Shown: one piece after another, positions 9,629 to 19,124 of the stretch
Layout: each line of letters opens with the position of its first letter
How positions within the stretch are numbered: the first letter of the stretch is position 1
DNA from: Phallusia fumigata
Lineage: Eukaryota > Chordata > Ascidiacea > Phlebobranchia > Ascidiidae
Length of the DNA: 20,997 bases
Direction: 5' to 3'
Assembly (NCBI GenBank): GCA_008931825.1
Contig: QXVZ01023725.1
Location: forward strand, 1-20,997
Translations under genes and position numbers: made by a program
The notes under the pieces: generated by a model
The model's database searches: none
Told to the model about the DNA's origin: nothing
The model's input: the letters and a program-made list of their open reading frames with translations, nothing else

Positions 9629-12271
9629 ATGCGAAGTCGAAAAAAATCGTCGGCTTCTTTGCTTTCTTGCTGGGAGGCACTGCTGTGTTGTTCGTTTTCT
9701 TTGACAGCAGGTAAGCGTATTAAAATATGAAACGCTATCTACGATTTTGAATCGACATGTGTGTTTGAACAAATTTTCTCTACTGTTCAGGCATGATCTG
9801 ATTTACTATGGAAAACATAGTAAATCATTTAAAAACAAGCACTGACTTGTATCTTATTACTGACAAATTGTGGTGTTTTGAAAATACAATACTTTGCATC
9901 CAGTAGCAAGTTACACATCGACACAACCAAACAACTCTGATGAAACCAAACAACAGCTCTTCAAGGGTTTCAGCAGCCCACATTGGAACCTGCCGTTTTA
10001 TGTGAAATCGTTCAACATAGAATAATAAAGTTACAGGTAATTATATCACAAAATTTCAATGGTAATGCTTTATTAAATATTTATCGCAAAACTAAACGCT
10101 TACCGTCAAGGGTAACTCTCCTGAATTTGTTTTAATCAATCCCGACTATTCATATTTCTTTCTGCGTTTCTTGTGGAAGATTGTGGAAAAAAACCACTGC
10201 CATTGATTTAGTGCAATTTTGACAGAGCGATTTGTGCAGCAGCGCGGAAACTTCCATGCAAAATCGAAACACCAGGTTGTGGACTGGGATGTCAACTTCA
10301 TCACATTGGGATTTGTCTTTTGCTGGCAACGGGGACCAACAGGACTCTGGTTGTGAATCTAATACTGACCACCTTTCCTACGATCCAGTCAATTTTTAAC
10401 GCTTATTTGCCGCTCAGTGAAACGTGTACTAAATGGTCCGATGAGGAATTCAACAGAGTTCAAACTACAAAAGGTCAAAGGAAGGATTGTATTAGATATG
10501 CGTTGTTGGTTTTAGATATGTGAGTGAAATATACTCTTAAATGAAGTAATTTGTACTTAAATTAATGGAATGTTGTCAAATTAAATAGTTCCCAATGTCG
10601 CAAGCAGGACGGACACTAACTATCTGTCAGTTTCCTAAGCATTAAAACACATTCGGGTATATGTTGCCATTACCATAACAACGTTACACAGGAAACGGGA
10701 AAGAAGAAACAACGAAACAAGATCAAGTTGTAAGATAACCGTTACCACTCTATATATACACGAAAAAGCAGTTCGGGATTCGTCCTCGGAATCGTTCAGG
10801 GGTATTTAAGTAATCCTTGAAACTTAAGAACATTTTTAATTTGAACTTTCTTGTTCAGCCTTAACAAACAGCAATTAATTATTACTGAATGTGAAAATTA
10901 TCACAATGTTTTTCATAATTCTTCGCACATGATAAAAATAACAAGTTCGGTTAATTCAAAATAGTTCATGACAACTCTATTGGTGAAAAATTCGTTCAGC
11001 TGGGGTACGACAATTTCCAATGCGCTTTGGTTTCCAGATACCCAACATACACTTTCATATCTCTGACGAACAATTCTTACTTTGCTGACAAATCACGACG
11101 ACAAACAGACCAAAGTTTTTGGGGAATTGTTTAAGATATCGCACTGCTCTCCCAATGTGATCACGTGGTCTGTACTTTCAGCTCAAACGTAAGCATTCCT
11201 GACCTTAAACACCTAACTGGAATCGAATTTTTGATTCATTTCCTATGTATGACTACTGTACCACATTCTTAAGTTTTTTTGAGAGTGTTGCAAAACGGTC
11301 AAATATCGCACAGGCAACATTTAAAAAAATATTTGTGTTTACTAAGACGTGCTGATTTGTAACAAAGCTATTTTTTTGGCAGCACAAATTTAACAAGTCA
11401 CATTAAATCAAATCTACAACTCCAATCAGGCCAATACCCTTACCCTAATCGGATGAGTTGTGAACAGAAAAAAACTTACATCAGTTACGACACCAAGCGG
11501 TAGTCACCGCAACGTGAAATATATGAAAGGTTTTGATAAAAAGTGGCCCAAAGAATTACAAAGAATATCTCCCAGTCAAAGATCGCAACGTCATCAGTTT
11601 GGTTCAACACTAAGTATGAGGATTTTGTTAAAATTGGTCACACAAAGCCCATTGGTGTCTGCGCTGCGTGAAATCACGTTCAAATCTGTGCATTGAGACA
11701 AAACCTATTACTTTCAAGCAAGTACGGTGCAGTACGCAGTAAAAACATCAAAAGGTACCGTATGCTCTTCGTAACGAGGGCCATTGTACGCACAACGCAA
11801 TACGTACATGGCGTGGCAAAAATCATCAAAAGGCACGGAATGGTGTTTCGGTACGATTTTGTAACGAGGTACATGATGTCGTTTTACAATCCTTGGTTTC
11901 GAGACGATATCTGACGTAAATAATACCTGGCACATATCTGTTGACAAGTACATATATATTTTCAGATCGGAAGGCTTGTTCATGAAGTGATGATGGCCGA
12001 GAGTACAAAGTTCCCGAGAAACGCGACATTTGATGACCAGCACTTTTATCCTAGAGAAATCCAGATGCTTCGTGAAGTTACAAAAGATCACAACTCACAG
12101 AAAGCCGACGAATTAGAACTGCGTGTCGGAGATATAATCGAAAATACGCAATGCAGAAAGGCTTGCTCGGGAAAAAACAGACGGACTGGCAAAAGCGGGG
12201 AATACCCAAAAGATAAAATTAAAACGTTACCGCAAACAGCACAGTACGCTGCAATGCAAGACCTTTTTTAG
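9629..12271 (+). pseudogene. FUT8-like copy C, multiply disabled
   Basis: Third FUT8-like copy. Exons: 1 at 9629-9710 (anchor IVGFFAFLLGGTAVLFVFF in the frame shared with other copies), 2 at 9791-9819 (29 nt, HDLIYYGKH), 3 at 9904-10036 (TSTQPNNSDETKQQL then, in another frame, EPAVLCEIVQHRIIKLQ), 4 at 10212-10473 (CAAARKLPC, GCGLGCQLHHIGICLLLATG, SETCTKWSDEEF), 7 at 11038-11188 (YPTYTFISLTNNSYF, CDHVVCTFSSN), 8 at 11966-12271 (IGRLVHEVMMAES, LELRVGDII, GEYPKDKIKTLP, TAG). Lesions: exon 1 is 82 nt instead of 83, with one base missing in an A-run; exon 3 is frameshifted; exons 5 and 6 (WWIGQLM, HIRRTDK, LATDD) are absent between 10474 and 11037; exon 7 has TAA at 11132-11134. Loss of the GDP-fucose motif alone rules out transferase activity. 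Exon 4 stays in frame only with the acceptor ending at 10211, which adds four residues. Confidence 0.8.
11742..11870 (+). repeat. Imperfect tandem duplication in intron 7 of copy C
   Basis: ACATCAAAAGGTACCGTATG...TTCGTAACGAGG at 11742-11778 is echoed by TCATCAAAAGGCACGGAATG...GTAACGAGGTAC at 11818-11870, a spacing of about 75 bases. GTAC is unusually frequent here. No coding role is apparent. Confidence 0.5.
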
Positions 12272-12931
12272 ATCAGTATATATCACTTATACAGCGGTAA
12301 ATATCACTTACAAGTAAATACAGGTCTGAGGTTTACCTATTTTTACAACACACATTTTGTACGGTCTTTTGTTTTACAGTTGGAAAATAATCTCCCCCCC
12401 CCTCAATGCCTTTTGCAACCCCATCCAGGATGATGTTCACGTGTTTTCGAGACCTTTGTACTAAATTACCTCGTTAGAAAAGACCCCTGTTTCATTTTAA
12501 CAATGCACTCTATTAAAAACTTTACCGGTTGAAAAATCATTTTATGTTCGTCTACACAAGTATATACAAACGAAAGCTCATAGGTTATTCCAAACCTGTT
12601 TACTGTTGTTACTTTCCCCCTTCACCTTACGACACATTAGAATGACAACGGCATTTTTGTCTTTAGATTCCGTTGTATTACCCTCAATATTTTTGTTCTG
12701 ACTCGCTCAGTTTACATGATTCAGCAAACATCTCTTCTGAATGAGCTTAAACGTTGTGCACTTAACCTTGTATGTTTACACAAACACAGATTCTTATCAT
12801 TACAAATGTATACATGCTTAAGATGTAGTAGGTTAGAAATTGATTTTTGCGTTGTTGACTCGATCAGTTAACTAACTCTGTGGTTGAGTTGAGTTAAGTT
12901 TATTTTGCTTGGTGAAAGGAGCAGACATGGG
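12272..12931. other. Gene-free stretch behind copy C
   Basis: No gene is recognised. It holds a run of nine C (12394-12402) and, at 12883-12920, the GAGTT/GCTTGGTGAAAG dispersed repeat, which directly abuts the palindrome array. Confidence 0.5.
12883..12920 (+). repeat. Dispersed GAGTT / GCTTGGT repeat, copy 2
   Basis: GTTGAGTTGAGTTAAGTT is followed by TTTGCTTGGTGAAAGGA, as at 15624-15662. The match ends just before the palindrome array, so the array may have inserted into or next to this repeat. Confidence 0.55.
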
Positions 12932-14057
12932 GTCGAATACACATTACATGCATTCGAATACTTTACGAATACTCGGTTAGCTGTATTCGTATTCATGAAT
13001 ATTTACGCGGTTTTCGAGCGCCAGCAATTCGAACTGTATTCGAATGAACCGATTCATGTATTCGTATTCATGAATTAAATCAAAAATTTCGGAGTGCAAC
13101 AATTCGAATTATTTAATGCTTGTATTCGTATTCATGAATTCTTTTAAAAATTTGAGAGACAAACGATTCGAATTGTATTCGAATGAATGGGCTCATATTT
13201 TCGTATTCACGAATTCTCGTGGACCAGCAATTCGAATAATATTCGATTAAATCGACCGGCTTTTTCGTATTCATGAATTGTTATGTAGGTTTCAAAGTTC
13301 AACAATTCGAATTGTATTCGAACAAATAGTTTGTTGTATTCGTATTCGCGAATGGTTGCAGGATTGTTTTGACTACCTATTCGAATGAATTGCAAGTAGT
13401 ATTCGTAGTTGCCAAATTTCATAAAATTAAGACAATTATTAAACAAAAAAGGCATAACACGTTTGAAAAGCCTCCCGATTATACTCCTGTGGTCCAGAAA
13501 TTTACCAATTTAATTCGTACGTAACAAATTTAGGAATTTGCAAGTATATCTTAAACCCTCATGTAATTCGAATAGCATTCGAATGCAATTCCTTGTGCAT
13601 TCGTACTCACGAATTGTTACGCCAATAACAAGTTCTTACAATTCGAATTTTATTCGAATAAATTCACGTGAGTATTCGTGAATACTTTGTTTAGATTTTA
13701 TTATCGCCTATTCGAATTGCATTTGAATAAATCAATGCAAATATTCGTATTCGAGAATACTTCGTTCCAATTTCAATCTCAACTATTCGAATAGTATTCG
13801 AATGAGTTTACGCAAGTATTCGTATTCGTGAATAGATGCTTTGAATATCAGCATTGACTATTCGAATTGTAATCGAATAAATTGGCGCATGTAATCGTAT
13901 TCATGAATAGGTTCTTTGAATATTAGCATTGACTATTCGAATTGTAATCGTGCGTTTTTAAACGAAAGCAAAAAGTATTCGAATACAGCACGTTAGGAGC
14001 AAAACCTGTATTCGAATGCATTCGAATACGAATGACGAATACGAATACGAATGACGA
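12932..14057. repeat. Array of TTCGAA and ATTCATGAAT palindromes
   Basis: About 1.1 kb with more than twenty TTCGAA sites, mostly as ATTCGAAT or AATTCGAATT, alternating with GTATTCGTATTCATGAAT-like blocks. Those blocks begin near 12983, 13058, 13122, 13198, 13263, 13336, 13398, 13597, 13672, 13741, 13816 and 13890, so the period is about 62-76 bases, with one irregular stretch at 13420-13560. The array ends in direct CGAATACGAATGACGAATAC-type repeats. TGCATTCGAATAC near the left edge occurs inverted near 14010-14030. The spacer sequences between palindromes differ. It is a satellite-like array or the repeat-rich body of a non-autonomous DNA transposon; no protein is encoded. Confidence 0.85.
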
Positions 14058-15119
14058 AGATCGTTCGTACAAAACAGCCCAAAGGTTACATCATATCAAT
14101 CGGTTGTTATTCCTTTGTGGCCACGTGCGGTTGTGTTTTGAAATTTTGACGCAATCCAATTTCCAATAATATATTACAAAGCATTTAGAAAGATACATAG
14201 CGGAAGATCTACGTTTAAAACCACTTAAGAAACCGGCTTTTATTCCACCTTCCTCTATAGGAAATGATCAAACGCTATGTTATTTATTCTTACAACATTA
14301 AAAATGTAGTCATGACACATGGAAAAGGTATTTTTTTGCTTCTTATCTTATCGGGTTTTGTTATTTTGTGGCTATCGGAAAACAAAATGCTGTAATCTTG
14401 TGTTAAATATAGTTTAATTCGTTTCCAAAACGCAAACGCTTTGCTCTTGTCAAGTGAGTGAGTATGTTCACAAATGATCCACAGTCAAACTGGTTTACGA
14501 CAATGAAACCAAATTGACACACAACTAAAGTAAATCTTGTTTCCATGATGCTGTCAATGATCTGTAAAAAAAACAAGTTGCGTCGACGTTCCTGAACTTC
14601 AAGTGCCAGCTACGAAGAAGTCTGTGATAGAAATCATGCTATTTTTTGTATTTAAGTCCAAACCTGACTATCTTCTAATGTCTTCCGTTAACTGCTTTGC
14701 TTCTAAACGAAAGGTAACATATTCGCATTAAACAAAATATCCAGTTTTTGTAAATTGTATTGGGGGTTGTAAACCATTTACAGGGAAATCAAAAAGTTTT
14801 TCAGTCGTAACATTTCAGGTGGTGTGGCAAAGTTACTTTCGTAGGCAAACTTTTGAGGTCATAAACTTGGGTTAACTATAACATATCAAAATAATTGTCA
14901 TGCATATTTGAAAAATAAGACATTAGCATTTTTCGCCCAATGAAGTAAGGTTTCAATGATTTCACGCTTGAGTGAACAACTAGCGTTGTCTCTATAGTAT
15001 TAAGTGCTCTATGCTACAACCGTCTCCTAAGTTGTTGAATGTATGCCAGTAAGATGTGTGGTGTAACATGAGAGACTCCTTTTTCAAATAGTGACCTTGC
15101 AATATGCAGCAGTGTTTGT
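14058..15119. other. Gene-free stretch
   Basis: AT-rich sequence without a credible reading frame, FUT8-like exon or recognisable RNA gene. I see nothing else in it. Confidence 0.5.
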
Positions 15120-15680
15120 AGTTTCACTTTGCCTTGCAATTTCACATGAAGTGATACACAATGGCTGCTTCCGTGTCCGCTTTGACTGCGTGCAGTCTTG
15201 ACCTAACAATTTGTTGTACGCTTTAGTATTTCAGATCGATTTGCTTTTTAAACTGGTATTTCATATATTTTCACACTCTATTTTGTATCCCGCAAGTTTG
15301 ATTGTCACACCGGTCTATTGTATGCAAAACCTCTGGAAAACTATTAATTTCATTTCAATGAACAAACGAAATTATAAAACATTAGCTTTATTCCACGAAA
15401 AGTTCATATTTGTATTGTAAAAACATGTCATTTGTACGCTTGATTGTATCTTGCGGACACGCGTGATTTCATGTTGTTTTCGTGTTTTCACATCGTGGCG
15501 TAGGCTCAACTTGCTGAGCCCATTTTTGTTTGTTCCAAAGGGGTGTTTGGTGTTGGCTTTGGAGGTCCATTACGTTTTCATGGATTGCCACAGGACCACC
15601 CTCTTTTTTGTTTTGATTTGATCGAGTTGAGTTAAGTTGTGTTAACTTTGCTTGGTGAAAGAAACCACAACGAGACACTA
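15120..15680 (+). repeat. Long dispersed repeat, copy 2 (about 560 bp)
   Basis: Same element as 8776-9200, same orientation, with the same landmarks in order. It has an extra segment of about 80-100 bases near 15357-15450. At its right end the GAGTT pentamers lead into TTTGCTTGGTGAAAGAAACC and GAGACAC, the fuller form also seen at 1913-1970. The frames at 15211-15420 (plus) and 15469-15687 (minus) are repeat-derived; the latter shares an FFxQAKxTQxNST stretch with the frame at 1824-2006. Confidence 0.75.
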
Positions 15681-15771
15681 GCAACAAACCTATTCACCAG
15701 ACCGAAAATAGCTGCCAAACGTTAGAACGTTATATGGCGTAAAAAGGAAAAGGCACAATAGGGTAATCATA

Positions 15772-16210
15772 TTGCACGCACTGTCGCACAGCAAACCGTT
15801 GTTCAAAGCGTGAAATGGGACGACAAAGTGTAGCGAGTTTTAGTGCTCATAGTTTGAAATTTTGCCGACAAAGGCTGTTGCGTTAGTGACGAATGTCAAG
15901 TTCATTTAACTTCATGCGGAGTATTCTTTCACAGGTTGCACGCACTGCCGCATAGATACAAACCATTGTTCAAAGCATAAAAAGTTGTTTGATATTAAGC
16001 AACTCATAGCTTTTATCACATTTTCAATAATATTTGAGAACCTTTAACAACAAATGTAATTTAAATGCACTGATCGAAGATGTCTTGTAATTTAGAAATG
16101 AGAACGGATTGACCATGGTACCAAGTAGTTGTAGTTATTAGTAGAAATTGAGACATGACTTGAGACATGCTTAGTTTGAAATTTTGCAGATAAAGGCTGT
16201 TGCGTTAGTA
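15772..16210 (+). repeat. Two-part duplicated block
   Basis: TTGCACGCACTGTCGCACAG and CCGTTGTTCAAAGCGT at 15772-15813 recur as TTGCACGCACTGCCGCATAG and CCATTGTTCAAAGCAT at 15936-15979. TAGTTTGAAATTTTGCCGAC...GGCTGTTGCGTTAGT at 15850-15888 recurs at 16172-16210. The two parts lie about 35 bases apart in the first copy and about 190 apart in the second, so the second copy has gained an insertion or the first a deletion. Confidence 0.7.
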
Positions 16211-16785
16211 TTATCCACATTATAGGGCCAATCAATTGGATTAATTGCTAGGATTGCTGGTGCCATAACAGGGATTTAGGTAGTTGGAGTTGGCACGAGT
16301 GGTGATAGTGATAGTAATTGTTTAACGATGCCTTGTAACTTATAATGAGAAGATTTTTTTGTAATATTTCCGTCCACCTTTAACAACGCAAGGTACTAAT
16401 TATATTCAGTTTTTTGCAATATTTATTCAATATTTATAAACTTATATCGTACCAATGAAAATCTAGCTCATTACCTCTGTTCAACAGTTTTCCAGCAAAA
16501 ATACAAAAACTCTTCCTGTCTATACATGAAAATCGTTAAAAAGCTGCAAGATAATAAACGTAGCCACACGTTTGTACTGTTCGCCTAAAACACAAGGCAT
16601 CATATGCGAGAGCAACGTACACAGAAATGATTTTCGAAACCCAGTCACAAGCAAACAAAGATAGGAAACTGGTATCTCAAATGAAATGCATTGCTGGCCG
16701 TAACCTTTAAATGCGCCAACAGGGTCCCTTTACACGAGACGTCTACGGATCACCTGTGTTGCATACTACGTTGAGGAGAAGCAAG
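16211..16785. other. Upstream flank of copy D
   Basis: No separate gene. An ATG at 16711, in frame with copy D and directly preceded by TAA, would add 25 residues (MRQQGPFTRDVYG...) to its cytosolic tail. No clear TATA box is visible. Confidence 0.45.
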
Positions 16786-19124
16786 ATGCATAGACAAAGA
16801 AAAATAGTTGGAACTTTCGCATTGTTGGTTGTTGGGACAATACTTTTGTTGATATGTTCGAATGAAAGGTATTGGCACCACAGAAAATTTATCAGTTGTA
16901 AAATTTCCCACAAACTACATATAAGGTAGTATGTTAAAAATTTTGTTTAGATTGGCTGGTGTTCACCATTGGATTTCAACTGGAGGTAGGTTTTTGTGAC
17001 ACTTGGGTAAATTAACGGTTTGAGTGCAATGAGTAAAAAAGTTTAAACAAATGTAAAATCTATTTTAAAAACAGTTGAACTGCTGTCAAAAACTATTGAA
17101 CAACGACCAATGTCAGATGAACAACAGCTACATCCTTATAATTTGGCAACGCTGCATAAAGTAGTACAGAAAAAAATTCAAAAAAATCAAGTAAGTTCCT
17201 TCAAAGCTTAAAAATATTGTTATTTTTGAACATATTGATGCAACAATTTTATTATTTCATCAATCCTAAAATTTTGTACTGATGAGTTTCTAGTCATTTT
17301 TATTGCACAATAATTATAATTCTTATACTACTGCTGGAAAATATACATTTGCTACAAAGCTTCTACTGGGTACAAAGACGAAGAACATTAAGATGCACTG
17401 TCGGGCCTAGTAAAGTGCAAATTTTACTCAATTTCGTTGTTTTAATTGTTAACGTTTGTTTGTCTCATTTTTATCCTTGATGGGGGGGATCCGCTGTCGA
17501 GGTACCTGCCTTATTGCAGTCCTGGTAGATTATTTTTTAATTTGATTTTTTCAATTTTTTATAATTGGTCACTTCAATTTGGGTCAACTATCGGGTTCCT
17601 CTGGCAGCAATGCCAAAGTTTCTTGCCCAGGGAAACACAAGCGACAGAGATGAGATTAGAACCCACAACCTTGTGTGCACAAAGCACGTAGACAGTTAAA
17701 ACAAGTAATTAAATTATAGTTGCTCTGCAGAATCCAAACAATTGCGCAGAAGCTAGGAAGCTTCTTTGCAATCTACAAGCTAATAAATGTGGATTTGGAT
17801 GTCTACTACATCACATTGGAATTTGTTTCTTGTTGGCAACTGGAACCAACAGAACACTTGTGTTGAACATGAAGTTAGAGTCTTTTTCAATTAAGACAAT
17901 AAATGAAGCTTATTTGCCTTTAAGTGAAACATGCACACAATGGTCAGAGGAAGAATTCAATAAAGTTCCGAAGATCGCAGGTAGAAGCAATATTAATATG
18001 CTTTTTATGTTTCCTGTAATACGCGTGGATATTTTGTTGAAAGATCTTTGCCATTGTGTCTTGGACTAATGCATAATAAACCAATACCTTTCTGTATGTT
18101 AACCGTAAGCGACAACGAGCATGCTTTTTCATTATATTTTTTAAAGGTGACGGAAAAATGGAAACGACGAAAGGGGATCGCGTCGTTAAAATTACAGTCG
18201 TCAATCAGTTTCCACCGTTTACGTCGTTTGCTCCCAACACGTATCCTGAAAGCCTAAAACAGCTGCTGCATCCTTTGTACAGTGAACCTCAAATTTGGTG
18301 GATCGGTCAGTTAATGTCATACATTACCCGACCTCAGCCAAAACTTTCCGAAGTTTGGAAGAATATAACAGCAGAGTTGAAGTTTTTGCATCCTATCGTT
18401 GGGTAAGCGTTAGCAAATTTCTGCATTTTTACAAATATTTTTTAGTTTCCGTGTAAAAAAAACAATGTGTCACTAAACATTTGGCCAAAGAACAAATCAA
18501 CAAAAAGTTAGGCTTAATTTGTTTAAATCATTTTTCTCAACTCTTTTTTTTTCGCAAAATTATGACAAAACTATATCGGTCATTTATTGGATCACAACAG
18601 CAAGAATTTTAAGAAATAAGCTCTGGGAACACAATGGTAAACACCTGTACATGCAATCATATGCCATGAGGACAGTGCGACTGTTTTAACAAGTTTCCGG
18701 CAATATGTGTGTTAATAAACAACCCACAATGAACGGTCTACCAGTTCAATTGCCTTTACGACTGAACAAACAATTTATTACTCTTCGAAACCTCTGTGTT
18801 GATCGCCTTAACCAAAAGTAGTGATACGCCTTTCGGGAAACGTTTTAAAAGTCATGCATAAGTGTTATGTGATGTATTTTTAAGCAACAGTAAGGAGCAA
18901 CAAATTAGCAACAGGCGGCATCGCAAACAACTTTTATAATTTAGTGTTCACATTCGGAGGACGGACAAGCTGGCTGAGGAATCCAATCTTCAACCATTGG
19001 AAAAATACATGGCTCATGTTAACAAATGGTTCGACCATCATGACAACGTCACAGGGGGTAACGTCGCGCGACGTGTTTACCTGGCAACTGATGATATGAG
19101 GGTTCTGGAGGAGGCACGCAACAA
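16786..19124 (+). CDS. FUT8-like copy D, exons 1-6, 3' part not seen
   Basis: Partial alpha-1,6-fucosyltransferase-like gene, open through six exons: 1 at 16786-16868 (MHRQRK, anchor IVGTFALLVVGTILLLICS), 2 at 16951-16985 (35 nt, LAGVHHWISTG), 3 at 17075-17190 (short stem, LHKVVQKKIQKNQ), 4 at 17731-17980 (NPNNCAEARKLLC, GCLLHHIGICFLLATGTNRT), 5 at 18147-18402 (WWIGQLMSYITRPQPKL, FLHPIVG), 6 at 18945-19124 (VHIRRTDK, ARRVYLATDD, EEARN). Exon lengths join in frame to about 306 codons. HIRRTDK corresponds to the Arg-Arg GDP-fucose site of FUT8. The ATG at 16786 is preferred over 16711 because its context (A at -3, G at -1) is good and the 83-nt exon matches copy B. The stem is some 120 residues shorter than in human FUT8. 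Expected location is the Golgi lumen, type II. The donor GTAAGT after exon 6 is intact, but exons 7 and 8 are not found in the remaining 1.87 kb; they are lost or lie beyond the window. Confidence 0.75.
17452..17693 (-). mobile_element. tRNA-derived SINE-like element in intron 3 of copy D
   Basis: Read on minus: a tRNA-like region with a B-box-like GGTTCTAATCTC preceded by GGTTGTGG, then CCCTGGGCAAGAAACTTTGG, a block common in vertebrate and invertebrate SINEs, an A/T-rich middle, and an end CAAGGATAAAAATGAGACAAACAAAC. The B box departs from the GGTTCGAATCC consensus and no good A box or target-site duplication was identified, so this is probably an old, decayed copy. Confidence 0.6.

Noticed and set aside
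9368..9772. 134-codon frame on minus
   Set aside because: It overlaps the TATA box and exon 1 of copy C on the opposite strand and has no family resemblance.
11714..12091. 125-codon frame on minus
   Set aside because: It is antisense to intron 7 and exon 8 of copy C; exon 8 matches copy B on plus.
13207..13455. 82-codon frame on minus rich in NSFE-type motifs
   Set aside because: It is a translation of the palindrome array and has no independent support.
12932..14057. CRISPR array
   Set aside because: The units are palindromic and of uneven length, the genome is eukaryotic, and no cas genes are present.
12922..14080. Definite hAT transposon
   Set aside because: CAGACATGGGG at the left edge is suggestive, but no matching inverted end or 8-bp target duplication was found on the right.
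17640..17693. Functional tRNA gene
   Set aside because: Only a degenerate B-box-like part is present, without a cloverleaf or clear A box; a SINE remnant fits better.
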